Shown: positions 1 through 15,300, counted from the first letter of the stretch. The stretch: DNA of 64,000 nt from Nautilus pompilius (GCA_018389105.1 JACATO010001443.1:124001-188000); one strand, 5' to 3'. The notes: generated from the sequence alone by a model not told the origin. Program-made: numbers and translations.

Positions 1-303
1 AGCACTACACTTTTTCCACCAGGGTTCTCCCCCTTGTTAAGGAGTTATTATCTCCACATTGGTAGTCAGTGTATTCAAAGAAAGAAACAAAGATATAATA
101 ACACTTCCGGATAGGATGGATTATTGCTTGGTGAAGGCTGTTTACAGGAATGTTATGTGTAGACCTACATTGTTTACTAGCACACCTACAGTTGTAAAGT
201 ATAGAAAACATTACCCAGATTGTGAATATGCACCAAACTATTTGTAAGTTATGCATATTTATGCATGTTTCTTTCTTTCTTTAAAAAAATTTTTCTTTTT
301 TAG
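1..303. other. intronic or upstream sequence of the KIAA0513-like gene
   Basis: No exon is recognised here. Short open frames exist on both strands (5-256 and 59-247) but resemble nothing I know. The polypyrimidine tract at about 269-303, ending in TAG, is the splice acceptor for the first visible exon of the KIAA0513-like gene, so this stretch is most likely the end of an intron whose upstream exon is outside the window. Confidence 0.5.
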
Positions 304-3300
304 TCAAAGAGAGGAAATTACCCAGATGGAAAAAGCAAAATTTGGCGAATTATGCCAGGTAAGCACCATGAAATGCCAAATTTTTTTCTTCTACTAGCTA
401 ATACACTGCCTTGCCATTATAATTTGGAAACCCCCATAATGAATGCATATGATCAAAATTTTCTAACTGTGTGTGTGTACGTACTTTCACCATGCTAAGT
501 TCTACGATGTTTCTTCATTTACCTATGGTCTTTATGCAACTATATTATTATGAAGTTCACTAATGACACCACAATAAGAAAGCACCATTACTTACCATAT
601 CCATGTTCCCCACCAAGATTATATGACATCTTTCTCACAGCAGAAATAGTCAAACAATGGTTTACGGACATCATCTCCAATTTGGCTATAGAAGATATGT
701 AGTGTGTAAGAAACCCCTTTTGTCCATTAGGAATAAAACAGTTAAAAGGGCTTGGTCAGAGGGGGGAGGGGGACTTGTGTATTAGCAGAATGCACTCTTT
801 TCTGATGAGTCTAGATTTCAGCAATTCACATCTGGAGATTATACCTGAACTTGGAAACCTATTGATGGCCTTCAACCCCAATGTCTTTAGCCCCCAGGGG
901 TATGGGAGTGACATGGTATAGGCTGGTATTGGGAATGTTGGAAGAAAGGGAATTGCCATTGTCAAAGAGTCACCACCTACCAGTGTACCAACAAGGCGCA
1001 TTAAGATTACAAGCTCTTGTGTGACCAGAGTCTGGAAGAGGAATGACGACAACCAACTTCTTTCTTGGGCTCAAAAGGCTGTGATATAAAGCCTTCTGCA
1101 TGTGTATAGGAGTATTTAGATCCTTAGTTAAGAGTAACTTTCCACATCCTACCAATATGATGGAATTATAAGAAGTTCTCTCTTCATACATGTTAAATTA
1201 ATTTATAAATAATAAAACCAGCAGTTTTACTTGCAGAGCAGTCAAATATCAGTTAAATCTCTTTTAGGTTATGCCACTGAGTCTACATAATGCAAAGAAT
1301 AAAAATATCTTGGAAAATGGTTAGAGAAGGTAGTTTCCTAGTTAATGAGGGACTAATACCTCTATAATTGCAATTTTTATTGCTACATGTCAGGAAGTTT
1401 ATTCTCTTGCTGTCTCTGGGTGTATCTTTAGTGTCCATTAATGATCCTTTATTCAGGTTATGTTACTGGTGAGGGTTTGAACCAAAGACTGTCATTGGTT
1501 GAAATAGCTCAGTTGGTAGCGCAGCAGAATCACAATCAAGAGTTGTCATGTTTGAATTCCAGCAACATACAAAGTAGTGTTATCAATTTACACTAAAAAT
1601 TCACCTGAAGCTGCCAGGAAAATAAATTTCCTGAAACACAGCAATGATTAATAGTCCATCATTAACTAGGTTACAATCTTCATCAAACCAAACCTTTCAT
1701 ATAATAGAGGTAGGTTTATTGTAACATTTAGTAAAGTGTAAGGTCAGTTATCAAGAATGGGAAGGGAGTTTTGAGATTCTATAGTGTGTGTGTTTTGCAA
1801 TGACATTGAATATTCAATATTTTTTAAAGAATAAATGTAATGTTCTTTAGAATTTATAGTAATTATTGAGCATCAGGTCTCTCTCTTCTTGAATTCTCAT
1901 CCAAAATAAACGTTATGACTATATGCACTTGCAAACTAATTATAGTATGTATGTTTTTTTTTAAATATAAAGTATCAGTTTTTGTAAAGTCAAAGCTTAA
2001 AAAATTTAGAACATCTTAATAAATACCTATTTAATAGCTCTGAATTTCTGTTTTCAGTATGTGCCTGGCAGATTGTGGTTTTCAAGATATGTCAACTCCC
2101 AGGTAAGGGCTGCTGAATTAAGCCATTTTTGTTTGTCTAGACACAGATGGATTTTTAAAACAAGAGTCTGGGGACAGCTGAGCTGACTTAAAGATGTACT
2201 GTAGTTGTTTATGTATTACTAAAAATTATAAATAAGAAGTACATGTAGTGATAGGCATATGTAGTGATGTGAGACTCCATCAAGCTTCATAGGCTTGCAC
2301 ATTTGTGATTTTTCTTGACAGGAGAGCTGGAGCATCACCCATGTTTGCAAACTATCAAAAGCTCCATTTTATTGCATGTGGAAATTAATGATATGGATAC
2401 ATTTTTTTTTTATTCCAATAAAATTAAGTCTGCTGATAGTGACTTTAGCATTATAACCAGTACATAGCTGCCATAGTCTTTATACGTGGTAATCATTATT
2501 GCATTAGGAGTATATGATCAAATTCTGCTTTTCTTTTCTTTTCTTCTAAATGACTGATCAGTAATTTTGATCAACTAAAAATACATTTCTATTTTTATTT
2601 AATTGATAGGTCATCCATACCTTGAATGGGCTGTGCAGGTGTGGAGTCCAGATATGATATAACACCATGATTTTTGTGCTTACAAACTAAAACAGATCAG
2701 AATAGGGCTAGATTCATTTTGTCTGGATGAAAACTATTATGGAGAACAATTCAACTGGAAATAGTTCTGGGAAATTGTGTGTGTGTTGCACTCATTTTGC
2801 CCCTGCCCAATGCCCATGCTGTCAGGTGTTGTTTGCATTTTAAACCCTCTTTCCATAATTATTTCCAGTACTGTTTATAGTCACAAGGCACTTTAATTAT
2901 ATACATATGATAATCGTAGAACAGTTTCTTCACAATGTAAGCAGATATATTTTTCAGCCAAATTTGATTTGTTTCTATTAATGCTGCAGCTGTCTGTACA
3001 ATTGCAAGCTCTGGTGCGTGTAAATTTCGGCTTTTTGCAGGTGTAATTGTGTGATGTGCAACTCTTTGCGAATCCGCATGAGACAGTATCCTCACACAAG
3101 TTGGAAATTGGAGCAAGTGATACAAGTTTTGGTGACAGCTGTCCATCCTTTATTTTTTAGCCCATGACAGGTGAGGGTAGGACAGGCTCTAGATTGGTGG
3201 TCTGTTTCCACACCATGCTTTGGTAGTGCACTCATTCAACATGAAATTGTAGCACATCAGTTGTTGGAGACATTGCTTCTGATAATTTACACTTGCAAAA

Positions 3301-6300
3301 CACTTTAACACAGGCCTTGGTACAACTGCTTGGTTGCTGGTAAACTATAACTTGCATACAAATTTCCACGTATCCCTCATTTTTTATAGTTGTCAGTTCT
3401 CCTTTCCGAAGGTCTTGGAGAGCAAGGTGGTTGTCGTCTTTATTATGTGCAGCAATTTAAGATGCAGACCTCATCCTGTTATTTGCATGGGAAGGGAGAA
3501 GGGCTTCAAAGGCTGGCTTAGTGAAGGAAACCTTTTGCCTGATTTCATGCACTGGAATATATTTAATGACATTTGGATGTGCCTGGCTTCATCCACATCT
3601 TTTTGCATTTCATTTTGTGGAAATAGAATAACAGTATCACCAAAATGTGTCGTGCTGATACAACAGCATTCTTGGCACTGGTGTGCATACAATGCAGGAT
3701 GAGCCTTGTTTTTTCCACCTCATGGTTTGCTTGTAGCTGATATCCTTGGATGTCTTTGCTTCATCCTCTTTCCTATAAATCTACCAGCACCTGCTAGTGT
3801 TTTGTCTTGAAGACCATTTATGATCAGATGGTTTGAGAAGCATGCTAGGTCTGACTAGATTTCAAATTATGTCATAAGGTCATCAAAAAAAATTTTGTCT
3901 TGGGGGAGTGGTTATACCTGGCTCATGGACTATGAAGTAGTTGCTGCTGTTATAGAATCATGACCTTATGATGTGCCATAAAGGAGTCCATCGCATTTAG
4001 ATTGTTAGTAAATGATGCAGAGATTAGAGGATACCAGGGTTGACCATTTTAGATTTATGACTGGATCCATAATTGCATTGTTCTAAGTATGGAACAAGAA
4101 CATGCATTGTAGTATATTATTATATTATATACATTAGAATTTGTTGTTCCGCATACTCAAAAATTTCAAAAGTTGGCAAACCACTTTTTCCAAAGGATTT
4201 GCATAGCTAGGTATTTTGTTTCAGATGTATTGAAAATAGTCCTATTCTGATGTGTTCAGTGTGTTTGTGGCATCAGAAACACAGTACTGGGTACAAAGAT
4301 CATGGTTTTTATCCTCCTCCTGTTTAGAAGTTATGAGCATTTGAGATTTCACAAGATAGTCAATTTGTTTTCTTTTCGCCACCTTAAAACATTGAAAGTG
4401 TGGCAAACAAAATATTAATTTTTAGCATGCCAAAATCCTTTGGAAAAAGAGGCCTGCCAGCTTTTCCTTAAAAAGTCCTCCTAAATTCACATTTCTGACA
4501 TTCCGAGTCTAAGATCATATGTGATATTTATGGACAATATCAACAAAAAAGCAAAGATAATAGATTTTGCCTTGCCCCATAGTCTGTAGTGTTGGAGGAG
4601 AAAAAATGACTAACTCATACAGGTGCATCTCAAAAAATTTAGAATATCATCGAAGAGTTCAATATTTTCTGTCAGTTATTTCAGAAAGTGAAAATTGTAT
4701 ATATTCTAGACTAATTACATGTAAACTAAAATGGTTCAAGCATTTTTTAATTTTAATTTTGATAATTACGCCTACAGCTAAAAAAAAAATAGAAAAAACA
4801 TATCTCAAAATATTAGAATATTCCATTTTGAGTTTAAGTAAATCACTATTTATTCAGTATAAATACCATGAATATCTCAGTCTGGTTCAGTGTACACAAC
4901 CACAATCATGGGGAAGACTGCTGACTTGACAGTTGTCCAGAAGACACTCATTGACACCCTCCAAAAGGAGGGTAAACCACAGAAGGTCATTGCTAAAAGG
5001 CTGGCTGTTCGCAGAGTGCTGTATCAAAGCATATTCATGGAAAGTTGACTGGAAGGGAAAAGTGTGGTAGGAAAAGGTGCACAAGCGAGAGGGATGACCG
5101 CAGCCTTGAGAGGATTGTCAAGCAAAGCCGATTCAATAACTTGGGGGAGTTTCACAAGGAGTGGACTGAGACTGGAGTCTGTGCATCAAGAGCCACCACG
5201 CACAGACGTGTCCAGGAAATGGGCTACAAGTGTCACATTCCTAGTGTCAAGTGACTCCTGAACCAGAGACACTGCCAGAAGCATCTTACTTGGGCCAAGG
5301 AGTAAAAGAATTGGACTGTTGCTCAGTGGTCCAAAGTTCTCTTTTCAGATGAAAGTAAATTTTGCATTTCATTTGGAAATCAAGGTCCCACAGTCTGGAG
5401 GAAGAGTGGAGAGGCACAGAATCCAAGTTGCTTGAAGTCCAGTGTGAAGTTTCCACAGTCATTGATGATTTGAGATGCCATGTTGTCTGCTGTTGTTGGT
5501 CCACTGTTTTATCAAGTCCAAAGTCAATGCAGCCATCTACCAGGAGATTTTAGAGCACTTCATGCTTCCGTGTGCTGACAAGCTTTATGGAGATGCGGAT
5601 TTCCTTTTCCAGCAGGACTTGGCTCCTGCCCAGTGCCAAAACTACTAGTAATTGGTTTGCTGACCATGGTATTACTGTGCTTGATTGGCCAGCCAACTTG
5701 CCTGACCTGAACCCCATAGATTCTCTATCGGGTATTATCAAGAGTAAGATGAGAAACACCAGACCCAACAATACAGACGAGCTTAAGGCCGCTATCAAAG
5801 CAACCTGGGCTTCCATAACACCTCAGCAGTGCCACAGGCTGATCACCTCCATGCCATGCCGCATTGATGCAGTGATTCGTGCAAAAGAAGCCCAACCAAG
5901 TATTGAGTGCATAAATTAACATACTTTTCAGAAGTTCAACATTTCTATATTATAAATAATTTTTTTTTAAATTGATCTTATGAAATATTCTAATATTTTG
6001 AGATAGTGGATTTTTGATTTTCATGAGCTGTAAGCCGTAATCATCAAAATTAAAACAAAAGGCTTGAAATATTTCACTTTGTGTAATGAATCTAGAATAT
6101 ATGAAAGTTTCACTGTTTGAATTAAATTACAGAAGAAAATTAACTCTTCCACGATAGACTAATTTTTTGAGATGCACGTGTAGACCTGAAGATGGGAAAT
6201 GGAAAATTATGGGAGTGATAGCAGTTGTGATCAGCATCTTGTGGCCACTGGTTATGCAACTTGAAGATAAATGAGACTTTCTGGCTAGATCTACAGAAAG

Positions 6301-9300
6301 TGCCCTTGTAACTCCATAATCCTTGGTAGAGGGTTTGAGTTGTATGCCACAATAGACTACCCTTTTGGAGATGTGTGAAAGAAGGCTAATAATACACACT
6401 TTAAAATGAATATCTTTACTCTTTATATATAATCTTTTTATTTTATTTTAACCATTGGATTTATCAAAATTGTCATTACAATAAAAGCTTTACATGTGTA
6501 GCCTGGAAGCTCATCAAATCTAGAATCACCTGATAGTTTCATTAACTGACTTATCAGGCGATGTTAGGTGTCCTTACAACATAAGTCTGTTTGTTACAAG
6601 GAAATTACTTTGCATATGCCAGCTGCTGTGTGCACTGTGTGAGGATAGTTTGACGGTGAGGGGAAAAATTGGGATGCTCTGCAAGGGAATGCATTATACA
6701 TTGCAAAGAAAGTTAATTGCTGAAATGAACTATGATAGTAAGCAAACAAGATGGAAGCCTACACTGGTGAGAGAGGCTTTGGATTACCTGGCTAAATGGC
6801 TAAGTATCTGTTAGAAATAAAAGGATTTGGTGAACAAAGTTAGATGTGTTATAAACACAAGTCTGTGGTTAAGCTTTGTTAGACAATAAATTGGTCAGCA
6901 TTTGCTGAATTAGTCTCTTGTTCCCACAGAAAAGCACTAGGATGAGACCATCAGTTTCAGTGGAGATTTCTGTCCAAATTTAACTAAAAATATTTACAGA
7001 TTTAAAGGTATAAGAAATATTCAACAAAGATATACTGAACTTTTTGGTTTTCAGCTTACTGATCAACAAGAGTTAAGCAGCCAGGGTTAATCCCAGGCAA
7101 GCATCTAAATTATGAGTGCACATTAAAGATTTTCTTCATAAAATGGAGTAGCTATCAGCATAGGATGAAACTGACAGAAGTTGAGACATCAGTGATGGCA
7201 AGTGATACAGTGGGTTTGATGTGGAATGCATTTGTTTATTTTAGAATTAATTTACTTACAACTGAATACTACAGAATATCCTAAATTTGCAAGGCTGATA
7301 TTGAGAGACTTAAAATAGCTGTTCTGGCAAATTTAGATAAGCAAAATTATAAAGATCCAGTTTGTTTTAGACTATCAAACTATGCAGCTTGTGGTATTAT
7401 ACTTTTGCATTACTTTTAATAAAATGCAGATGTATGCATCAGTTTATCTGTAGGTGTCTATCTTCTTCCAGAGATTTAGCAGTAGTGTACCATTGAAAAA
7501 CAGTTTATAAAGAAGAAAACAACTTTATCTCAACCCACAGGTTGATTGATGAACTTTAATTACAAGTAAAGGTTACTGCTGTATCCCTCATTTTCTTCAG
7601 CCAGACTTTAACTGACTAAATGTTACAGAAAGTCCTGGTATAGAATAAAAAAAATGTTAACTTAATTTCATACCAATGCATGAATAGGACCTTAATGCTC
7701 CTTTATCAGTAGGCAGCATGAAATGGGTTAACTTGGGAATATTTTTCTGCTGGTGTCTTTTTTTCCTGTTTACTCACCAGTTATACAGTGGTAGTTGAGC
7801 CACAGGTATGGCTGATCAGTATCAATATGTTGTTACTCCAGTGTACAAAGGTCACTGCTGTAAATCTCTCAAAAAATATTAAGGGGAAAAGCTTTTTTTT
7901 GAATATTCATTTGTCAGCCAAAGAAAAGTGTTTTTTTTACAGAGCTGGATATATATTTTGCCAATGTGTGTGTGTGTGTGTTATGTCTAGAATGAAATTT
8001 GAAAATTTTAGTGTTGTATCATGGGAAATTCGAGCCTCTATGATATTGGAAATATATTGAAAGATCAAGAAGAAAGTGTGAAAGAATGGATAATGGACAG
8101 CTGGCTAAAATGTTTCAAGAGTTTTACAGCTATTATCTGCATGACCTCCTCATTGGAAATAGTATTAATTTTATCTGACAAAAACAACAAATGCATGTAG
8201 GCTACATTTTTGAGAGACTTGAGTATTGACTAGATGCTTATAGGTGGTGGTAGAAGTTCTGGCTGAGCTGGATGACACTGTCTCACCAGGCAATCTCATT
8301 GAAGTAATCTCTGTCAATCTTCTAATTAGACTTGATATTCCATTCATGGAATCATCAGTTTGCAAGTCCCATCCATCCATACACCAAAACAGAGATCTGT
8401 GCATTTACTAAAAATCCAACAGACTAATAAAATAAATTCTAATTTACACGATTGTTTCCTATGAAATACCTCTCAGCACATATCCGATTGCACACCTCAT
8501 GCACTGGCATGGGAAGAGAATTTTTTTAACCTTTGGTTACTCTCTCGCAGCATCTTTGTTTATTTACTGTATTTGTTCTTTTGAGTGTCTTAGAGATAAC
8601 AACCTTCACCCCTCTCATTACTGCTGTCCTGGTCAACTTGGTACTTTGATATCTAGCTGTATGAAAAAGGAAATCTTTGTTGATTGGTCTAAAGTCTTGA
8701 CAAGGGCTCTAGAAGTAGTGATGTATACCGCATCAGGACCAGAGGAACGATGTGATATACCTAGAGCGAGGACAACTACACCTTTCAAGAATATTCAAAT
8801 GAAAATCCTTAGTTGGGCCTATGGAAATTTTCATGCTGATTCAGTGGAAGTGCACAAAGGTTTGTTTGGGATCAACCATCTCTGTCTAGGCACCAAAAAA
8901 AACGTCATTTCTTCCCCCAATAGATTTATAGTTGTTTACCAGTTACAATTCTTATGAATAATTAAAAATCAAAATATTACGTTTCCATATAATTGGTATC
9001 CATATAAGTTATAAGTGCTTTTCAGATTAGACTTGTAACATTATATTTTAAGTAAACGTAATAAATCTCGCTGTGTTAATGCCAAAACAATTTGATATGT
9101 ATTGAAGTGGCATAGACTCCTGATATTTGTCTGGATTGGATCTGTTTAGTTTCTTTTCCCCAGAGAACATCTCCAAATACATTAGTGTGTGATGTGAAAC
9201 CCCTGACCTTTCTCAGGTGCACTTTCCCTATTTTGCAATTAATTCCATATTTCCAAAAAGCTTAGTCCCTCAAAAGTGAATTCTGAGAAGCTGCTGCTAT

Positions 9301-12300
9301 CCGATGATGCTCTCACCAGAACTAGCTTCAGTCAGATTTGTTTCCCCACAGGAAGTGTGTGTTTTTTCTGCTGTCAGCATCGATTACCCAACACATTTTA
9401 TTGTTCCAGTAAATTGTATAGCCTCTATAGAATGCTTTTTCTGCTTGTGTTTTTTTTTTTAAATTCTAAAGCAAATTCTACCAAACAGTACTTTGCATAT
9501 TTGTTAGCAAAATTAAAATAGTCAAATTTCTCTGACCAGATAGCAGAGTTGCATCCCTTGTATCGTGTAGCCATCTTAATATACTACACAAATCAAAAAT
9601 ATAGAGATATTGTGATATAAATTCTGAGTTAAAATTTGCACACAATTTAAAATTGTCCATACAATTTGACATTTTGCTTTATATGTAAGCTTTGTTTGAT
9701 GTATTTAGTAATCTAATGTGAATAGTTGCTACCTGCTCACTTTAAAGTCACATGACCTTTAGTAACATGCATGACTGCCTTTGGTTTGCATTGCACCTGC
9801 ATCTCATGGTGCTCACCAGATGCCTAATGCAGTATTGTGGCATTGCATTCCATCCTGTCAAGGCTTGATGTAGTTCTGAAATTGTCTCTGGGGCATATGG
9901 TCAGTCACTGTACCTAGAGATCTCATCCCAGATGAGGAAATGAATGGGTTATGGATGACATTAGATATTTTCCTTACAAAGGTGCTTTATGACAATTCTT
10001 GTATGATGGGCTTTTGCAATATCATCCACAAAGGTGAATTGATTAGTGACTTTGTGCAAATGGTATAACAGCCAGTCTGCTGCTGATATCCAAATAGCAC
10101 TGGCCTGCAATTGTTCCATTAAAGAGAATGTCCACATTTTTGATCATGTGACACAGCATCTTAGATTAGAGCATTCCACACACTTTTTTTTAGTCAGCTC
10201 CACAACTAAGTGAAAGCTGAATGTATTTGTATCAGAGAAGAAAACTTGATTCCATTTTTTCAAAGTTCAGTGAAGAAAATTCCTGGCCCATTCCAACTTG
10301 CTTTAAGGTATCCTGGTGTTAGTGTGCTATGAAATACTAGACATCTAACTTATGGATTAAGTGTATCCAATTTTACACAGTCTGGTCAGAGGTATGGATC
10401 CCATGGATCTGCTTCATTTCTTTCTGGATAGATAGTGCAGTTATGTCTAGCCATAGAGGCAATGCAGTTGTTGCTATGCTGGCCAGTACAATTTCTGTGG
10501 CACCCCCCCTCCAAGGCTTTTCACAACTGAGGCAGTCTCCCTGTACATCTGCTGAAATTGACTGATGGCGCTTAGATGCAGCTGCTGACTCAGTGTAACA
10601 ATATCTGTTTCTGGTTTGTAGCCCAGCTATGCATAGGTAAGTAACACTGTTCATCCATCACTGCTGAAGTGCCATGCCGGGTTTTATGCTCACTGATCGT
10701 TCTTATGCACGCATGAAATAACCTGACTAGGTGGGATGGACTCTCAAAAGTCGCATCAGTGACAGCCTTGTGTAGCATCAGAATTGTTCCATGACCCAAG
10801 CCTCTGAGTGACACAGTTGTAGGATTGAAGGTCACCTAACAGGGCCAAAGAGACTAGTCATATTGGAGGTCTCATACACACAGTAAAAATTCTGTTACAT
10901 GAAAAGAAGAGAGAGATGAGTTGGTTGCATAAAACAGAGTAACTGAGGCTAGAAAGTTCACCAAATGGCAGAACACCAACTACCTACAAGCTAAGAGAAA
11001 GACTAGTGGATTTCTAAAGGGCTCGGTTTTGCCTGCAAATTGTTAAATTCTGCAATACAAAGGATTGTGGATGCAATAAAATTATCTTTATACAGTAGTG
11101 ACAAGCTTGAGAAATTGGTGCTGAATCCCCAGATAAGTAGCCCTAAGGTAAGCCAGTATTTCTTGTTACTGTTATGTGATTTATAAGGTATACCGAAATC
11201 CATGGTCATCTTACTGTCTGAAAACAAGTAGTAAAACCAGAAAAGAAAATTAAGCCGAAATAGGCCAGAGTTCGCAAAGCCTGGTTCATTGATGATGATA
11301 AAGCATTTCTTTGGATAGACAGCAATTTCCATTTGAGCAGAATGGTTCCAACCAAAGATCGGTGTGCCTGGTGTTGAGAATGAAGCATGATGGAGGAAAG
11401 GTTGTGGTGTAGAAATGTTTCAAAGGGAATGCCATTGAAGATAACCTCAAGGAAGATGGAATTATAAACGAAAGATTACCTTGACTCCATGCTATGCGGA
11501 CTATTTTTGTGGCTGATAATTCGCCTTTAAAAAAAAACAATCTGTGCATGAACTGTTTGCAGCACAAACAGCTAAGGAGTTTAGAATACATGGACTGTTC
11601 ACTGCAGTTTCCACCCCCACCCCACTGTTGAACTTGTCTAAGACTCATTAAAACAGTGAAGATGGTGAATCCCGTAGGCATTCGTTCAGTCATCACTTTT
11701 CCCACACTCCCAACTAATGGGGCGGATTAAGAAAACTTCTACAGGAATTACAATTAAAATTTCCTAATTGAAATGATAAAGCTTAAAGATTTCTGTTAAA
11801 CTAATCAACATATTTTTTTGTGATCACAAGCTGCATCTTTTTACCTGTAGGTCTACCTCAGGGCTTATGTGAGTATGAAAATAAACAAACAAACCAAGTG
11901 GGGCAGAAATTTTTTATGTTTTTACGTTGCAAATTCAATTGTCGCCAGCTCAAATTTACTGGCTGAAAAACTGCCAAACATTTCTCAGTTGCTTTGAAGT
12001 GTTAATATAACCTGAACACGTTCGTACAAAGCTGACATACAAACATTATTATTATAACTGTTTTAATTCTCTTTAATGTAGTTCCCCACCATCAGGGAAT
12101 GAGCTGACAGTAATAAATGTGAGTGGCAAAGAATCAGTGTAATAAACGTGTTACAGCAATAGCTGAAGTTTACATTGGACTGTTGCAACCTGGAACGTAT
12201 AGGTTAGAGGATCATGAAGGGTTAATTTTAAAAAATCAATCTTTGACAATAACATCACATTTATCATTATATATTTTTATATTTATTAATTTTTACTTTG

Positions 12301-15300
12301 TTGTTTTTTATATTTTTGATGTTTCACTCAAATGCACTCAATCTCTGCAGCTGCCATCCTCAATGAAACCTTCAAAATCTTTATCTTGTGTGTCTGAATG
12401 GAACAGAGCAGCTAACTCTAGTGGAATGGAGCTGTCATCAGCATCACCAGCAGCTGGTTCAGAAGCGGGTTCCGCGATTTCTGCTGCTTTATCAAACCTA
12501 TTGGTGATGCACAATGGAGAAACAAGTATTTTCTCAGGACTCCAAGATCCAGTAAATAATATCAGTCAGGTTGGCCAACCCTTCCAAAGTAGCTGAATGC
12601 CTGTCTTGAAGATCCTGTTCAAGCTGATGTCAAATGACCAAGCTACTGCATCCTTTCTTCCTAGGGTGATTGGGTGGAAGGGTGTTAATCTTCAATTCTT
12701 CTGTGATGTGTGCTCACGCTGAATCAAATAACAGCATTGATTTCTGGATGTTGAAAAAGCCGCTTGGTCATTGTTTGTAACAATGGTCGTCTTCATCTCA
12801 TTGTCCGTTCATCCATCCCTTGGGGTTGACTGTGACACCTTTCAAAACAACTCTATAGGAATGGTTTCTGTTTCTGAAGCTCACCATGGCTGGTAGTTTC
12901 TTGCCAGATGACATAAACACATTTGATGTATGTTGGTTCCTTTGCTCCCTATGGTCCTGTACATAGGCACTTCAACACAAAGTGGTTCTTCATCCATTTT
13001 GAGGACTTGTTCCTTGTGATGCCACATTCACCTGTCTTTGTTTGAGTGAACTACCTGAAACTGGACAGCTTCTCTTTAAAATCTGCTGTTAACTTATGTA
13101 ATACTTCTGTGTAGCTACAAATAGTCATCTTTTACTTCCTCGTGATGCAAAGGCACCAGGGGTGTGGGGTCCACCTTTTAATTCTGCTTTTTTAAATTTT
13201 TTTTCTCTCTTTGACAATGGCCTGTGTTTTCCGGCAAATCTGAATGCTGCTGACACCATGGCAGACTGATCTCTGCTGCACAAGATCTTCCAGCTCCACT
13301 CCCCCTAGTACACATGGCATCCTTCATTGGCCGCCTTAGTTTTCTTCATCAGGGGCAGCTTCTCATTAAATGAGAATTGGTGTCCAGCAACCTGGTTACC
13401 ATTCTCCTTGGCATATGTCAACACCTCCAGCCTGAAGGCAGCAGCAGTACACCTTTTCCTAGCCTGCACATTCAAGGATTATAGATTTGTCGGTCTTGTC
13501 AGCCTGACCGAATACACCGTTAATTAGACCTACAATACCGCATCTACGTTTTGATAAAAATTACCACCACAGTGCTAAGCCCTTGTTCGTATTTTCTCCA
13601 CTCTTCTCTTTAATATCAGCACATCCAACCAGAAAGTACAATAACTCGCAAACTTAACGCACTATTGTTTTCAAGTTATTAGCTGGAAATTAATGGAGTC
13701 TTTCTAAGGGCTAATACAAAGTATTATAGAAAGATAAAAAGAAATTATTGGTAAGAATTTAGCTGGTATAAATTGAAATGGCCATACACAGTACTATAAA
13801 TAGTGAAGGATGTATCTCTCTCTCTCTCACTCTTGAAAATTTACTTATGGAAGCCCCACACAGGAGACCTGTTCAGAGTGATTAGCAAGCACATGGTAGG
13901 CAGCATTTTGTTCACTAAAATTTCACTTAAACAATTTTTCTAACATTAAAGTTAAAAACCTGTAAAATACATGTTTTGTCATTGTAAATGTATACATTGA
14001 GAAGGGGAATTCCAAGTCTGCCATCCTTGTTTTGTTGAAGCAGGATACCGGGCTATGATCTATAAAAAGTGTGGCTCATATACTGGTGCAGTGTATCTGT
14101 TGTCAAATTCCAGAAAAATCTTTAAAAACCAGCTCTGCAGCTTTATATACAGATGACACTTTTTAAACCCAGAAAATGAGGTAGTTACACATTAATCTGG
14201 ATTTTGAAATAGTTATATGAAAATCAAAGTGCTTTAAAAATGATTATGAATCTGTCAAAAGTACAACTTCAAATTTAAAGTTAAAAGCTCTTAAATTATA
14301 ATGCAGAAACAAACTTACCATCACCTGGATTGAGGCAGTTTCTTCTTGGCTTGTCTATGTGTCCACGGAAGATAACTTTTGAAGTGGAGATCATTTTTTT
14401 TCCCCACCATAAAAAGGTATCTTCATGTCTGGATAGTATGGGCAAGTTAAGATGTTCTCCATAACTGCAGTCTCTTTTTTCCTGTTGCTATTTCCTCTTT
14501 TTTTTTATTTTTGTTTGTTTTTGTTATGGCAGATGCTTATGAACAGCCATCCCAAAATCTGGAAACTGTCACTGTTGACTTTTCATCTTGTATTCTTTCA
14601 ACCGATGTCTTATTCTCTCCATAATGTCTTTATTTTGAAACTTCTGTTTGAAGTGAGGGTTTCATGTGTGGAAATACAGGGTTTACTTATGTAAATGTCT
14701 TTGCACAGTTGTTAAGATTCCTTCAAAAGTAGTATTAGCTATGTCTAGGAAGAGTTCCACAGCTAAAATTGATAGAATTATAACAGAATTTGCTAGTCAG
14801 AATAATGTGGCAACTTCTGTGATCTCTTTAAAAGGCAGACAAGTTTTTCAACTGGGCTCCAATGATATGGAGTTAGATTTGGAATATTGTGGTCTACTGC
14901 ATTCACCAGGATTGGGTGGATGTATCCTGTGGAAGCCTGTTTTTGGCAATTTTCAGTTATCCTTGAAGGCCATTTAGCTTTTGAGGTACAGAAGAGTGGC
15001 GGAAATGGCTAACCATCTCTCAATCAATGTGAAAGAAATCCTGTACTACCCATTGACTAATTATGGCATCATTAATGCATGGTTGTAGAGTATGGATAAA
15101 ACAAGATAGTGATGGTAATCTGGATTTGTGAAGTCCAGCAGCCATGTTAGCACCACTGTCTCTAAGGACAGAGACTTTATCCAGAGGCATTTCAGCTTTC
15201 ATCAAACTGGCCGAAATTAGCTTGTGTGGTTGTGGAGATGGAACCACCTATATGATGGTTCCACACCTTCAAATTCAGCTGTTAGCCAATGACCAGTCTT

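Noticed and set aside
1497-1570. A tRNA gene.
   Set aside because: A and B boxes are present but the arms do not pair into a cloverleaf, and the sequence runs into a SINE-like body.
5286-5922. Several minus-strand open frames of 65-88 codons.
   Set aside because: They are shadows of the + strand Tc1 transposase.
11003-11705. Minus-strand open frames of 109 and 139 codons, and a possible + strand Tc1-like reading near 11270-11400.
   Set aside because: The matches to Tc1 motifs were too weak and discontinuous to support a call, and no repeats or host exon borders were seen.
12123-12596. A 157-codon + strand open frame.
   Set aside because: It lies antisense to the decayed pogo-like element, whose acidic tail on the minus strand explains the composition; no splice or family evidence on +.
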